DNA of 25,277 bases from Alkaliphilus sp. (GCA_023230535.1 JALNXC010000001.1:1-25277), one strand, 5' to 3'. Shown: positions 1 through 7,338, numbered from the stretch's first letter. Translations and numbers: made by a program. Notes: generated by a model from the sequence alone, not told the origin.

Positions 1-63
1 ATTACGGTATATTTTGTAAGGAGTAAGTTATAGGGGTGAATTGGGAATTGAGTAAAAAATTAA
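1..63 (+). repeat. 63-bp direct repeat, left copy
   Basis: These 63 bases are identical to 451-513, at an offset of exactly 450 bases; identity ends at base 64 versus 514. The repeated segment carries the trmK ribosome binding site (AAGGAG at 19-24), its GTG start (36-38) and its first codons. In this copy the frame leaves trmK after the shared run at 51-63 and closes at 78-80 after 14 codons. The repeat may extend left of the window, which cannot be seen. Tandem duplication and assembly error are both possible. Confidence 0.95.
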
Positions 64-80
64 AGGACTATTTAGAGTAA
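51..80 (+). pseudogene. RpoD (SigA)-like C-terminal tail, fragment
   Basis: The frame ending at the TAA of 78-80 reads SKKLKDYLE, which resembles the conserved last residues of the housekeeping sigma factor RpoD (B. subtilis SigA ends in a very similar KRLKDFLE). In Firmicutes rpoD commonly lies directly upstream of trmK, which supports the reading. The same frame is closed by a TAA at 24-26, and the bases before 51 are the trmK leader, so no intact rpoD can run into this end as written. The call rests on a very short peptide and on synteny. Confidence 0.5.
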
Positions 81-121
81 AAATCTGTTTGATGATTATA
101 TCGATATTTATTTAAGCGATT

Positions 122-153
122 AAAATAGATTCGCATTATGCGAATCTATTTTT
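122..153. terminator. Bidirectional intrinsic terminator
   Basis: A perfect 14-bp stem (122-135 with 139-152) and a 3-base loop, flanked by A and T runs. It lies just after the RpoD-like stop on the plus strand and downstream of the minus-strand gene that ends at 210, so it can serve both. Confidence 0.85.
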
Positions 154-209
154 AATAACCCGGCAATAAAAATATTATATAATGGCATAGATATGCCTGA
201 TTGTTCCAA

Positions 210-404
210 TTAATGCTTTTTATGGGCATAATCAATTTTATTTTGAAGTTCTTCATCGGATTCCTGATCATCCAGTTGGTCTTGCAAAATATGCATTACT
301 TGATCGGCTTCTTCTTCCCATTCCTGAGTTGTGCCTCCCCAGCTGAATTTTATCATTTTTTCCGGGCGCACAACCTTTTTAGGCCTTTTTTTAGTATGCG
401 GCAT
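210..404 (-). CDS. Small protein of unknown function (64 aa)
   Basis: I do not recognise the family. The ATG at 404-402 is preceded on the minus strand by AAAGGAGG at near-ideal spacing (416-409), which is strong evidence for translation. The predicted protein is soluble and has no membrane segment. A lysine/arginine/proline-rich N-terminus (residues 1-16) leads to a short WGGTTQEW segment (about 22-29), then an acidic, glutamine-rich stretch that is probably helical (about 30-57), and a basic end KKH. It is divergent from trmK: the two starts are 81 bases apart and share the spacer at 405-485. The gene lies wholly inside the 450-base interval bounded by the direct repeats. A nucleic-acid or ribosome-associated role would fit the charge pattern, but that is speculation. 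Confidence 0.7.
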   Translation of the reverse strand: MPHTKKRPKKVVRPEKMIKFSWGGTTQEWEEEADQVMHILQDQLDDQESDEELQNKIDYAHKKH

Positions 405-450
405 GATATTACCTCCTTTGTATATAGTTTTAGGGTATAGCCTTTAAAAT

Positions 451-513
451 ATTACGGTATATTTTGTAAGGAGTAAGTTATAGGGGTGAATTGGGAATTG
501 AGTAAAAAATTAA
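451..513 (+). repeat. 63-bp direct repeat, right copy (trmK leader and start)
   Basis: Identical to 1-63. Here the sequence is in a natural context: the ribosome binding site at 469-474, the GTG start at 486-488 and the first nine trmK codons. This is therefore taken as the parental copy and 1-63 as the duplicated or misjoined one. Confidence 0.95.
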
Positions 514-1202
514 CCGCCAGGTTGCAAAAAATAGCGGCTCAGGTTACAATAGGCCACCGTGTTGCGGATATAGGAACGGATCATGGATATATTCCCGTAT
601 ATCTGTTAAAAAATAAAATAAGTCCTTTTGTAATAGCAGGAGATATAAATGAACGGCCTTTAAAATGTGCTGAGGATAATATCGCATTTAACAACCTTTC
701 ACATTGTATAGAGACAAGATTGGGAAATGGGCTTTCAATTTTAAAACCTAAAGAAGTTGATACTATAATTATTGCAGGTATGGGCGGGTTATTAATCAGT
801 GAATTATTGAATAGTTCAAAAGAAATAGTACAAAATCTTGATACCTTAATACTTCAGCCCATGCAGGCCCAATCAGAATTAAGAGAGTATCTGGTAGGAA
901 ATGGTTTTATCATAGAAAAAGATATATTAGTTAGGGAAGGCCGCCATATTTATGAAATTATCGTGGCAAAACCCGAGGAACGGATAAAGGCGATAGACCC
1001 AATTTATTATGAGGTTGGATTATATATATACAATAATCCCAGACCGTTAGCAATGGAGTTCATTGATAGGAAAATAAAAACAACAAGGGAGATCATACGG
1101 AACATAGGTGAAAATGTTTCAGGGCCTTCGGCTGAAAAGTTAAAAGAGATGAAAAAGAAGTTAAAAAAACTTGAGGAGGTATATTTATGTTTGCAACGGT
1201 AG
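486..1202 (+). CDS. trmK: tRNA (adenine(22)-N1)-methyltransferase TrmK
   Basis: Methylates N1 of adenine 22 in the D-loop region of tRNAs, using S-adenosylmethionine, in the cytoplasm. The 238-residue protein has a class I methyltransferase fold at the N-terminus: motif I VADIGTDHGYIP (residues 26-37), the acidic loop GDINERPL (52-59) and the family motif IIAGMGG (95-101). A lysine/glutamate-rich C-terminal helical region (about 185-235) matches the coiled-coil tail of the YqfN/TrmK family. The GTG start at 486 follows AAGGAG. Its 3' end overlaps the next gene by 16 bases, so the two are probably translationally coupled; this order (trmK then yqfO) is conserved in Firmicutes. Confidence 0.93.
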   Translation: MNWELSKKLTARLQKIAAQVTIGHRVADIGTDHGYIPVYLLKNKISPFVIAGDINERPLKCAEDNIAFNNLSHCIETRLGNGLSILKPKEVDTIIIAGMGGLLISELLNSSKEIVQNLDTLILQPMQAQSELREYLVGNGFIIEKDILVREGRHIYEIIVAKPEERIKAIDPIYYEVGLYIYNNPRPLAMEFIDRKIKTTREIIRNIGENVSGPSAEKLKEMKKKLKKLEEVYLCLQR

Positions 1203-2305
1203 AAACAATAGCCGATATTATTGAAAATTTAGCCCCTTTAAATTATGCATGCAAATGGGACAATGTCGGGTTACAGTTGGGGCGTAGGGAAGATGTTGTA
1301 AACAGGGTTTTGACAACATTAGAAATAACAGATGCTGTTTTAGATGAAGCAGTAGAAAAAAATGTAGATATGATTGTCACTCACCATCCGATGATTTTTT
1401 CACCATTAAAAAGCATTACAAAGGATGATATGAAAGGAAAAATTATTTATAGGGCAATTCAAAATAATATTGCCGTCTATGCTGCCCATACTAATATGGA
1501 TGTGGCACCCGACGGATTAAACGACTATATTGCGAACCGATTAAACATACGGGACATAAAGATTCTGGACATAACAGAAAGAACTTTATATTATAAACTT
1601 GTAGTTTTTATACCCTCAGGTTATGAGGAAAAGGTTGCGGAAGCCATTAATGCCGCAGGTGCCGGACATATAGGCGGTTATAGTCATTGCACTTTTAGAA
1701 CCGAAGGTATGGGTACATTTAAACCTTTGAAGGGTACGAAGCCATTCATAGGAAAACAGGGAGAATTAGAGAGGGTAGAAGAAATCAGACTGGAAACCAT
1801 AATTCCAAAAGAAAAATTAAAAGAGGCAATAAAGGCTTTAACAGAATCACATCCATATGAAGAGGTTGCTTACGATATTTATCCTCTAGCAAACGAAGGC
1901 ATTGTTAGGGGCATAGGAAGGTTTGGGGAATTACATAAACCGAAAATTTTAAAGGAATTAGCGATAGAGGTTAAGAAGCGAATGGATATCGAATATGTCA
2001 GAGTAGCAGGGGACCTAGGAACAATTATTAAGAAGGTAGCCGTTATCAATGGGAGTGGTGCGGATTTGATCCAAATAGCATTGTATAAAGGATGCCAATG
2101 TGTAATTACCGGAGATGTAAAATATCATGATGCTCAGGATGCCATTTCTCAGGCGATAAATGTAATAGATATCGGGCACTATGACAGCGAAAAAATTTTT
2201 ACACATTTTATAGCACAATATTTAAGGGAAGAGACAGGCAAAAAAGGATTAAATATTGATATAATAGAATCATCTATAAATATAGATCCGTTTCAAACCG
2301 TATAG
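1187..2305 (+). CDS. yqfO: Nif3-like dinuclear metal center protein (YqfO family)
   Basis: Member of the Nif3/DUF34 family, often labelled 'GTP cyclohydrolase 1 type 2'; the cellular function is not settled. Metal ligands are visible in THHPMIF (65-71), in AAHTNMD (99-105) and in the C-terminal DIGHYDSEKIF (328-338; H331, E335). At 372 residues it is the long form: a PII/CutA-like insert (about 125-235, with SHPYEEVAYD at 221-230) separates the two Nif3 halves, as in Bacillus YqfO. The C-terminal half holds NGSGADLI and VITGDVKYHDAQD. The ATG at 1187 follows GAGGAGG inside the end of trmK. Assignment to the family is secure; the enzymatic label is not. Confidence 0.9.
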   Translation: MFATVETIADIIENLAPLNYACKWDNVGLQLGRREDVVNRVLTTLEITDAVLDEAVEKNVDMIVTHHPMIFSPLKSITKDDMKGKIIYRAIQNNIAVYAAHTNMDVAPDGLNDYIANRLNIRDIKILDITERTLYYKLVVFIPSGYEEKVAEAINAAGAGHIGGYSHCTFRTEGMGTFKPLKGTKPFIGKQGELERVEEIRLETIIPKEKLKEAIKALTESHPYEEVAYDIYPLANEGIVRGIGRFGELHKPKILKELAIEVKKRMDIEYVRVAGDLGTIIKKVAVINGSGADLIQIALYKGCQCVITGDVKYHDAQDAISQAINVIDIGHYDSEKIFTHFIAQYLREETGKKGLNIDIIESSINIDPFQTV

Positions 2306-2372
2306 GGGCAATCCATGATTGCTTTCAGGGCAATTATTAACAGAAAATATAAAAATAGAAAAGGTGATAAAT

Positions 2373-2774
2373 TTGGCAGAAGCGATAATGTATACCGATG
2401 GAGGGGCCAGAGGTAATCCCGGTATGGCGGGAATAGGCATAGTTATAGAGGATAAAAATGGCAGCATAATAAAGGAGATCAGTCAATATATAGGGGAACA
2501 GACAAATAATGTAGCGGAATATAAGGCTTTAGGCCGTGGATTAGAAGTAGCATTAGATTTAGGAATAAAAAAAATTACTTGTTATCTGGATAGCGAATTG
2601 GTGGTAAAGCAAATTAAGGGGGAATATAAAGTAAAAAACGAAAGAATAATTTCTATGTACAATATGACCGTACCTTTAATTGAAAAGTTAGATAGTTTTG
2701 AAATTATTCATGTGAGAAGAGAACTGAATAAAAAGGCGGACAAATTGGTTAATGAAGCGATCGACAACAGATAA
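2373..2774 (+). CDS. Ribonuclease HI-like protein
   Basis: RNase H fold nuclease that cleaves the RNA strand of RNA-DNA hybrids, 133 residues from the chosen start. All four carboxylates of the active site are present: D9 in YTDGGARGNPG, E49 in NNVAEYKAL, D73 in YLDSELVVKQ and D123 in NKKADKLV. It lacks the basic handle of E. coli RNase HI and resembles the short YpdQ-type and archaeal proteins. An in-frame TTG at 2319 would add 18 residues, but the TTG at 2373 is preferred because AAGGTGAT precedes it at good spacing and the fold begins right after it. It ends the trmK operon. Confidence 0.88.
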   Translation: MAEAIMYTDGGARGNPGMAGIGIVIEDKNGSIIKEISQYIGEQTNNVAEYKALGRGLEVALDLGIKKITCYLDSELVVKQIKGEYKVKNERIISMYNMTVPLIEKLDSFEIIHVRRELNKKADKLVNEAIDNR

Positions 2775-2927
2775 AGCATAAATTTATATTATATATACTA
2801 TTTTGGGGATATACGGAATTTTTTACATATTATTGTGCACAAAGTGCAAAGGCTACATTATTTAAATATTTTTTAAAATGAGATTTTTAATATTTATATC
2901 CTTTTTATTTCTGTTAATTTTTAGATT

Positions 2928-2956
2928 TTGACATTTGACTAAAAACATGATAATAT
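2928..2956 (+). promoter_or_regulatory. SigA-type promoter of rnpB
   Basis: A perfect -35 TTGACA (2928-2933), a 17-bp spacer and a near-consensus -10 TAATAT (2951-2956). The predicted start lies near 2963, about 20 bases before the mature RNase P RNA. Confidence 0.85.
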
Positions 2957-2983
2957 TAGTACCTGGTTAAATAATATAATATC

Positions 2984-3470
2984 GTGAGTAAGCCGGATGA
3001 TCGCGTGTTTTTGCACGAGGAAAGTCTGGGCTCCATAGGGTAGGGCGCTGGATAACACCCAGTGGGGGTGACCCCAAGGATAGTGCAACAGAGAGATACC
3101 GCCATTGAGAGGCGGGAGGTTAGAAATGGGAAATGAGAATTAGGGAGTTAAAAAACTCTTTAAATTTTGTGTTTTACTTTAATTTACCGGTTAAATACAA
3201 AGTCGGTCTATTTAGCAGAAGATTTTATTTCTCACTTCTCACTTCTAGCCTCTCACCTCTCAATTGGTAAGGCTGGAAAGGTGAGGTAAGAGCTCACCAG
3301 TGATTAGGCGACTAATCTGCTATGTAAACCCCGTCCGGAGCAAGACCAAGCAGGGAGAGAAAAGGCGGCTACCCGTCGCTTCCCGTAGGTAGGTCGCTTG
3401 AGCCGCCTGGCAACAGTCGGCCTAGATAGATGATCATCAAAAACAGAACCCAGCTTATAGGCTTAGTCAC
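2984..3470 (+). ncRNA. rnpB: RNase P RNA (class A), with enlarged P12
   Basis: Catalytic RNA of ribonuclease P, which matures tRNA 5' ends together with the RnpA protein. Conserved blocks appear in order: GAGGAAAGTCTGGGCTCC (3018-3035), GTGCAACAGAGAGATACCGCC (3083-3103), GGTAAGAGCTCACC (3285-3298), GGCCTAGATAGATGATC (3419-3435) and ACAGAACCCAGCTTAT (3443-3458). The outer helix P1 pairs 2984-2994 with 3460-3470 at 10 of 11 positions. The architecture follows the ancestral class A type. It is about 487 nt, against the usual 350-400, because helix P12 (3104-3264) is expanded: a 36-position helix made of 7-nt repeat units caps an 89-nt AT-rich loop. Exact processed ends are estimated from P1. Confidence 0.96.
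3104..3264 (+). repeat. Heptamer-repeat inverted insertion in the P12 arm of rnpB
   Basis: The 5' arm 3104-3139 pairs without bulges with 3229-3264, with only about four mismatched positions. The 3' arm consists of five 7-nt units (3229-3263): TTCTCAC, TTCTCAC, TTCTAGC, CTCTCAC, CTCTCAA. The 5' arm (3105-3139) is the complementary series of five units. The loop contains two smaller hairpins: GAGTT/AACTC (3145-3158) and a 9-bp stem pairing 3166-3174 with 3193-3201. Confidence 0.85.
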
Positions 3471-3474
3471 TTAT

Positions 3475-3507
3475 TTAAAAATCAACATTATTTGTTGATT
3501 TTTTGTT
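3475..3507 (+). terminator. Intrinsic terminator of rnpB
   Basis: AATCAACA pairs with TGTTGATT across a short AT loop, followed at once by a run of six T, a G and five more T. It starts a few bases after the P1 helix closes. Confidence 0.85.
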
Positions 3508-3609
3508 TTTATTATCTATTATAAAAAAGGAGAACCAAGTGTGAAGTAGAATATTATATTTATTAGCGTTGGAATATAAAATTCAAATTAGTTGTTGGGG
3601 AATAGATAA

Positions 3610-4320
3610 ATGGATAAGGGTATCAGTAATGTAACAAAAAGGCTGGCATGTCTCTCAATGATATTAGTGGTTTGGATCATAGTTGGAGGACCTTTTAATA
3701 CATATTATTTAATTTGGAATTTAATATTAGCCTGGATTCCTATGATTTTTGCGCTGATATTTAAAAAAAATATAGGAAAAGGATTTTCCCGGAGTAGAAA
3801 TATTATTGTTTTATTTTCAGGTTTAATGTGGTTGTTCTTTTTTCCTAATGCAGTATATATAATTACAGATTATATTCATTTGAGCAATGACATATTTTAT
3901 TATTCAAATTCCGATTATATATCCTATCTGGGAAAAAGAAAAAAAATATATAATCTTGATTCTCTTCCATGGAACAATTTTTTTTCAATTTCTTTTGCGG
4001 TTTTTTTGGGATGCGCTCTGAGTGTCCTTTCCCTCTATATTTTCCATACATATATTGAAAAAAAGGGAGGGAAAAGGAACGGATGGATTTTTGTAACTGT
4101 TGTTCATCTACTCAGTGGGTATGCTATATATTTAGGTAGGTTCATACGATTTAATTCCTGGGATGTAATTTTTAAACCTCTGTCATTATTTAAATTTTTA
4201 TTTTTAGATATGGATAAAGTAGCTATTACCTTTACATTTTATTTCTTTTTATTGAGTCTGTTTATATATGGTATCTTTTATTTGTTCATATATATCGCAA
4301 AAACAGACGAGAAGCATTAA
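3610..4320 (+). CDS. DUF1361 family integral membrane protein
   Basis: A 236-residue polytopic membrane protein with about six hydrophobic segments (near 11-29, 31-51, 64-84, 123-145, 157-177 and 205-230). The family signature of DUF1361 is visible: FFFPNAVYIITD (76-87) before an extracytoplasmic-looking polar stretch, and later GRFIRFNSWD (176-185). The conserved charged and aromatic residues next to membrane segments suggest a transporter-like or enzyme-like role, but the family has no established function. The ATG at 3610 has a weak GGGG ribosome site. It stands alone between the rnpB terminator and mscL. Confidence 0.8.
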   Translation: MDKGISNVTKRLACLSMILVVWIIVGGPFNTYYLIWNLILAWIPMIFALIFKKNIGKGFSRSRNIIVLFSGLMWLFFFPNAVYIITDYIHLSNDIFYYSNSDYISYLGKRKKIYNLDSLPWNNFFSISFAVFLGCALSVLSLYIFHTYIEKKGGKRNGWIFVTVVHLLSGYAIYLGRFIRFNSWDVIFKPLSLFKFLFLDMDKVAITFTFYFFLLSLFIYGIFYLFIYIAKTDEKH

Positions 4321-4531
4321 ATAAATTAAAGTTTTTACTGATCTGTAGGAAAGACAGCTATGGTTAAAGAATCAAATGTTCTTAATAAATAGATGATATA
4401 AAACAATCGGTATAAACAAAGGAATTATTAGATTATAAGAGGTTTTTAAAATTATTTTTATGTTATTATCAGCATATAGTGTATATATATCCTAAGGAGA
4501 AAGATAATAAACTGGTAATAGGGGGATCCTT

Positions 4532-4924
4532 ATGTTAAAGGAATTTAAAAAATTTGCCTTGAGGGGCAATGTGTTAGATTTAGCGATAGGGGTTGTTATA
4601 GGCGGAGCCTTCGGTAAAATTGTAACATCCCTGGTGAATGATATTATCATGCCTATTATGGGCCTTATAGTCGGGGGGGTTAATTTTACTGCGCTTGAAT
4701 ACATTATCGGTACTAAAAGGGAGGAACCGATAATAATAAAATATGGAGAATTTATTCAATCCGCAATTGATTTTTTAATTATTGCGTTTTCTATATTTTT
4801 ATTTATAAAAATTATCACTTCTTTTAAAAAGAAAAAAGAAGAAGCTCCGGAAACACCGCCGGAACCGACAAAAGAGGAAGTTTTGTTAGGGGAAATAAGG
4901 GACATTTTAAAGCAGGGGAAATAG
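4532..4924 (+). CDS. mscL: Large-conductance mechanosensitive channel MscL
   Basis: Homopentameric channel that opens under membrane tension during osmotic downshock and releases small solutes. The amphipathic N-terminal helix MLKEFKKFALRGNVLDLAIG (1-20) is the family hallmark, followed by TM1 with the glycine-rich gate GVVIGGAFGKIV (20-31). A periplasmic loop (about 45-67) and TM2 (about 70-95) follow. The lysine/glutamate-rich cytoplasmic bundle ends with LLGEIRDILKQ, which matches the usual C-terminal helix. At 130 residues it has normal length. The ATG at 4532 follows AGGGGG. It appears monocistronic or loosely joined to the following zinc-ribbon gene (60-base gap). Confidence 0.97.
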   Translation: MLKEFKKFALRGNVLDLAIGVVIGGAFGKIVTSLVNDIIMPIMGLIVGGVNFTALEYIIGTKREEPIIIKYGEFIQSAIDFLIIAFSIFLFIKIITSFKKKKEEAPETPPEPTKEEVLLGEIRDILKQGK

Positions 4925-4984
4925 GTTGCCTATCATAGAACTTAAAAATAACAGTGGATTTGTTTATTTCATGGAGATGATTGC

Positions 4985-5380
4985 ATGTTTTTTATTTTTG
5001 GCGTATCAACTAAAAAAGATAAACTGGACTTCAACCAAAATATGATTTGCCCAAGTTGTGGAAGATACGGACGTTATGAGGTTACCGTAGAATATACATG
5101 TTTCAGTCTGTTTTTTATACCTATCTTGAAATGGGATAAAAAATACTATGTTAAAAATAGCTGTTGTGGCAGCATTTATTTGATTAGCAATAATATTGGC
5201 GATAAAATATCCGGGGGTGGGAATGTAAATTTAATGGAAAAAGATCTAAAATTAGTTCGAAGGGGAAAAGTTTACTCTATCAAACAATGTGAAAACTGTG
5301 GTTTTAAAACAGATGATGATTTTCAATATTGTCCTAAATGCGGGGCTGTTTTAAATGGGAACGAACATAAAAGACAGTAA
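4985..5380 (+). CDS. Zinc-ribbon protein (zinc_ribbon_15-like), function unknown
   Basis: A 131-residue protein with two cysteine clusters: CPSC (22-25) with CC (60-61), and a classical C-terminal ribbon CENC (102-105) with CPKC (116-119). The opening MFFIFGVSTKKDKLDF and the aromatic segment FSLFFIPILKWDKKYYV are typical of small zinc-ribbon proteins common in Clostridia. The segment at 40-49 is hydrophobic and may touch the membrane, but it is too short to be a clear span. Function is unknown; metal binding follows from the cysteines. The ATG follows GGAGATG. Confidence 0.82.
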   Translation: MFFIFGVSTKKDKLDFNQNMICPSCGRYGRYEVTVEYTCFSLFFIPILKWDKKYYVKNSCCGSIYLISNNIGDKISGGGNVNLMEKDLKLVRRGKVYSIKQCENCGFKTDDDFQYCPKCGAVLNGNEHKRQ

Positions 5381-5399
5381 AAAGTTTTGAAATAAATTC

Positions 5400-5445
5400 A
5401 AAAGTAGAATCTATAATTATAGGCCGATAGATTCTACTTTTGTTT
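5400..5445. terminator. Bidirectional intrinsic terminator
   Basis: A perfect 15-bp stem (5400-5414 with 5427-5441) with A and T runs on its sides, between the zinc-ribbon gene (plus) and the Nudix gene (minus), which end toward each other. Confidence 0.88.
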
Positions 5446-5533
5446 ATTATATAAATTAAACGGATATGACTTAATCTATAATTTTGTATACCTCAACTAA
5501 ATAATAAAAAAAATGATCAAAATAGCAGTCAAT

Positions 5534-6145
5534 TTATTTTAGAGTATCTAAGAAATTTTTGAGCAATTTGGCGGTAGTTCCCCAGATAATATGATTTTTA
5601 TATTTATAAAAGTAAAGCGGGTATATACCTGTTTTCCATCTATATGCTTTCCCTTTTTGTATCAAGTGAAATGGAAAGTCCTGAGGGGGACTCAGATTAA
5701 TTGTCATATTGCTTAACAGGGGATCTTGGTTTAGTAAGGCATCAATTGGGACAGAGAATATAGACGCGACCTCATGTTTATTGAATTCAATGGAATCAAA
5801 TTTTACATCATGAAGAATTCCACAGAAAGAATATATAATCATATTGGATGGAGTGACCAAACATGCTAATTTACTTATAATTTCAATATTATTTTTAGAT
5901 ACATTTAATTCCTCACAGGTTTCTCGCATGGCACAACCCAGAGCATCCTCGTTTTTTTCAATTTTGCCTCCCGGGAAACATATTTCACCTGGTTGATTGT
6001 TGAGGGATAAGGCCCTGACTTCGAAGAGTATATGGAGCTCATTGCTTACTTTGATTATAGGGATAACAATTGCAGATTGGAGGGTGGAGTCCAGAATTGA
6101 AAATTGTTTGTTTTCAAGTGTTTTTCTGATTAATGAAATATCCAT
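5534..6145 (-). CDS. Nudix hydrolase, CoA pyrophosphatase-like
   Basis: Predicted to hydrolyse a nucleoside diphosphate linked to X, most likely coenzyme A or a derivative. The Nudix box spans residues 60-82: G60, E66 and the metal-binding RETCEEL core (74-80), with N81 where glycine is usual. Just upstream, VRALSLNNQPGEICFPGG (43-60) fits the signature of the CoA pyrophosphatase subgroup (UPF0035), except that the expected arginine is replaced by N49. The 203-residue length is normal for the subgroup. The ATG at 6145 has GGGAG upstream on the minus strand. The gene is transcribed away from hpt. The substrate is inferred, not proven. Confidence 0.85.
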   Translation of the reverse strand: MDISLIRKTLENKQFSILDSTLQSAIVIPIIKVSNELHILFEVRALSLNNQPGEICFPGGKIEKNEDALGCAMRETCEELNVSKNNIEIISKLACLVTPSNMIIYSFCGILHDVKFDSIEFNKHEVASIFSVPIDALLNQDPLLSNMTINLSPPQDFPFHLIQKGKAYRWKTGIYPLYFYKYKNHIIWGTTAKLLKNFLDTLK

Positions 6146-6333
6146 ATTACAAGTCTCCCTTCATTGATTGACACTATAACCATTATAACATGTTATTTTT
6201 AAAATATAGGTAATCAATCGAAATAATATAGAGTATCCGTATCCCTATCCAAGATAAAGTTATAATTATGTTATAATTAAGGAAATTTACATAGTATAAA
6301 CTTTTTAAATTAGAAGATTGAGAGGGTGGTTAT

Positions 6334-6861
6334 ATGTATAATGATATCCATGAAATATTATTTACGGAGGAAGAAATTTTTGAAAAGGTGAAATATTTGG
6401 GCAAACAAATATCACAGGATTATAATAAAAACGATGAGATAGTTGTAGTGGGAGTGCTTAAGGGCGCAAGCGTTTTTATGGCAGATTTAATACGTCAAAT
6501 AGATATACCGGTTTATATTGATTTTATGGCTGTTTCGAGCTACGGATATTCTACGGAGAGTTCCGGCATAGTCAGAATATTGAAAGATTTAGATTTTGAA
6601 ATTGAGGGGAGAAATGTTTTAATAGTAGAAGATATTATAGATACCGGACTTACATTAAAATATTTAACGGATAATCTGAGATCCAGAAATGTTAAAAGTT
6701 TAAAAATATGCACGTTGCTGGATAAACCTGAGAGAAGAAAATGTAATTTAGATATTGACTACATAGGATTTGAAATTCCGGACAAATTTGTTGTAGGTTA
6801 TGGGATTGATTATTGTGAGAGATATAGGAATTTACCCTATGTAGCGGTTATAAAAGAATAG
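6334..6861 (+). CDS. hpt: Hypoxanthine(-guanine) phosphoribosyltransferase
   Basis: Purine salvage enzyme that joins hypoxanthine or guanine to PRPP to form IMP or GMP. The PRPP-binding motif VLIVEDIIDTGLTL (95-108) contains the invariant acidic pair. VGVLKGASVFMADLIRQI (39-56) is the loop I region, and SSYG (68-71) belongs to the flexible active-site loop. At 175 residues it has the usual bacterial length. The ATG at 6334 follows GAGGGTGG. In many Firmicutes hpt sits beside tilS and ftsH; here it is solitary, next to a Nudix enzyme facing the other way, which suggests a rearranged location. Confidence 0.95.
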   Translation: MYNDIHEILFTEEEIFEKVKYLGKQISQDYNKNDEIVVVGVLKGASVFMADLIRQIDIPVYIDFMAVSSYGYSTESSGIVRILKDLDFEIEGRNVLIVEDIIDTGLTLKYLTDNLRSRNVKSLKICTLLDKPERRKCNLDIDYIGFEIPDKFVVGYGIDYCERYRNLPYVAVIKE

Positions 6862-6998
6862 CTGTCGGAAAAATTATTCCTTGTCCGGTAAAATATCAAT
6901 AAATTAACATGTTTTTTAAAAGTTTAAATATTGATTTGTATAAAAATATAAATAATTATTAATACTATAATTAGCTTATATTTTTGGGAGGGATAATT

Positions 6999-7169
6999 TT
7001 GGCTGATGTAAATTTTGAAATGATAAAGGATAGATTTATTAACGCCGATTTAGATGAAAAGATTGAAATTTATACAACAACTACCGGTCTGACAGTTGAA
7101 CAGTTCAAGGAGCTGTTAAGGCATTTTCCTTTACAGCATTTAGATAAGTTAGAGAGAGCCATGGGGTAA
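6999..7169 (+). CDS. Small conserved-looking protein of unknown function (56 aa)
   Basis: Not recognised. From the TTG at 6999, which follows GGGAGGG at good spacing, it encodes 56 residues beginning MADVNFEMIKDRF; the in-frame TTG at 6984 lies before the ribosome site and is less likely. The product is soluble and helical-looking: an acidic first half (residues 1-25), a TTTTGL turn (about 26-31), then an amphipathic helix with EQFKELLRHFPLQHLDKLE (about 34-52). The TVEQFKELLRHF part loosely recalls small helix-turn-helix or EF-type packing, but no family is claimed. A strong terminator 20 bases downstream makes it a free-standing transcription unit. Confidence 0.65.
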   Translation: MADVNFEMIKDRFINADLDEKIEIYTTTTGLTVEQFKELLRHFPLQHLDKLERAMG

Positions 7170-7189
7170 TTTAAAAAAATTGTATCGGG

Positions 7190-7222
7190 CCACGGAAATT
7201 ATCTTCCGTGGTTATATTTTTT
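7190..7222 (+). terminator. Intrinsic terminator after the 56-aa gene
   Basis: A perfect 8-bp stem CCACGGAA/TTCCGTGG (7190-7197 with 7204-7211), a 6-base loop and a T-rich tail ending in six T. Confidence 0.88.
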
Positions 7223-7338
7223 CATTAAATACCCGGATTATTCGGTCATGGTATAAATTAACCGTTATTGGAAAAAATGAAGGTATATGGTTGATATATC
7301 AATGTAATTTGAATTTCAATAATGTGGGAGAGTTAATA

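Noticed and set aside
201..440. 79-codon open frame on the plus strand
   Set aside because: It lies antisense to the better supported 64-aa minus-strand gene, has no ribosome site and encodes an unlikely phenylalanine-rich product.
3140..3228. Separate gene or mobile element in the loop of the rnpB P12 insertion
   Set aside because: No open frame and no terminal inverted repeats apart from the P12 helix itself; described as part of the RNA.
6241..6333. Promoter of hpt from the TATAAT at 6272-6277
   Set aside because: No recognisable -35 at 16-18 bases upstream, so not listed as a feature.
7180..7338. N-terminal extension of the Mrr-like protein
   Set aside because: It would begin inside the terminator hairpin of the previous gene; the ATG at 7339 has a proper ribosome site.
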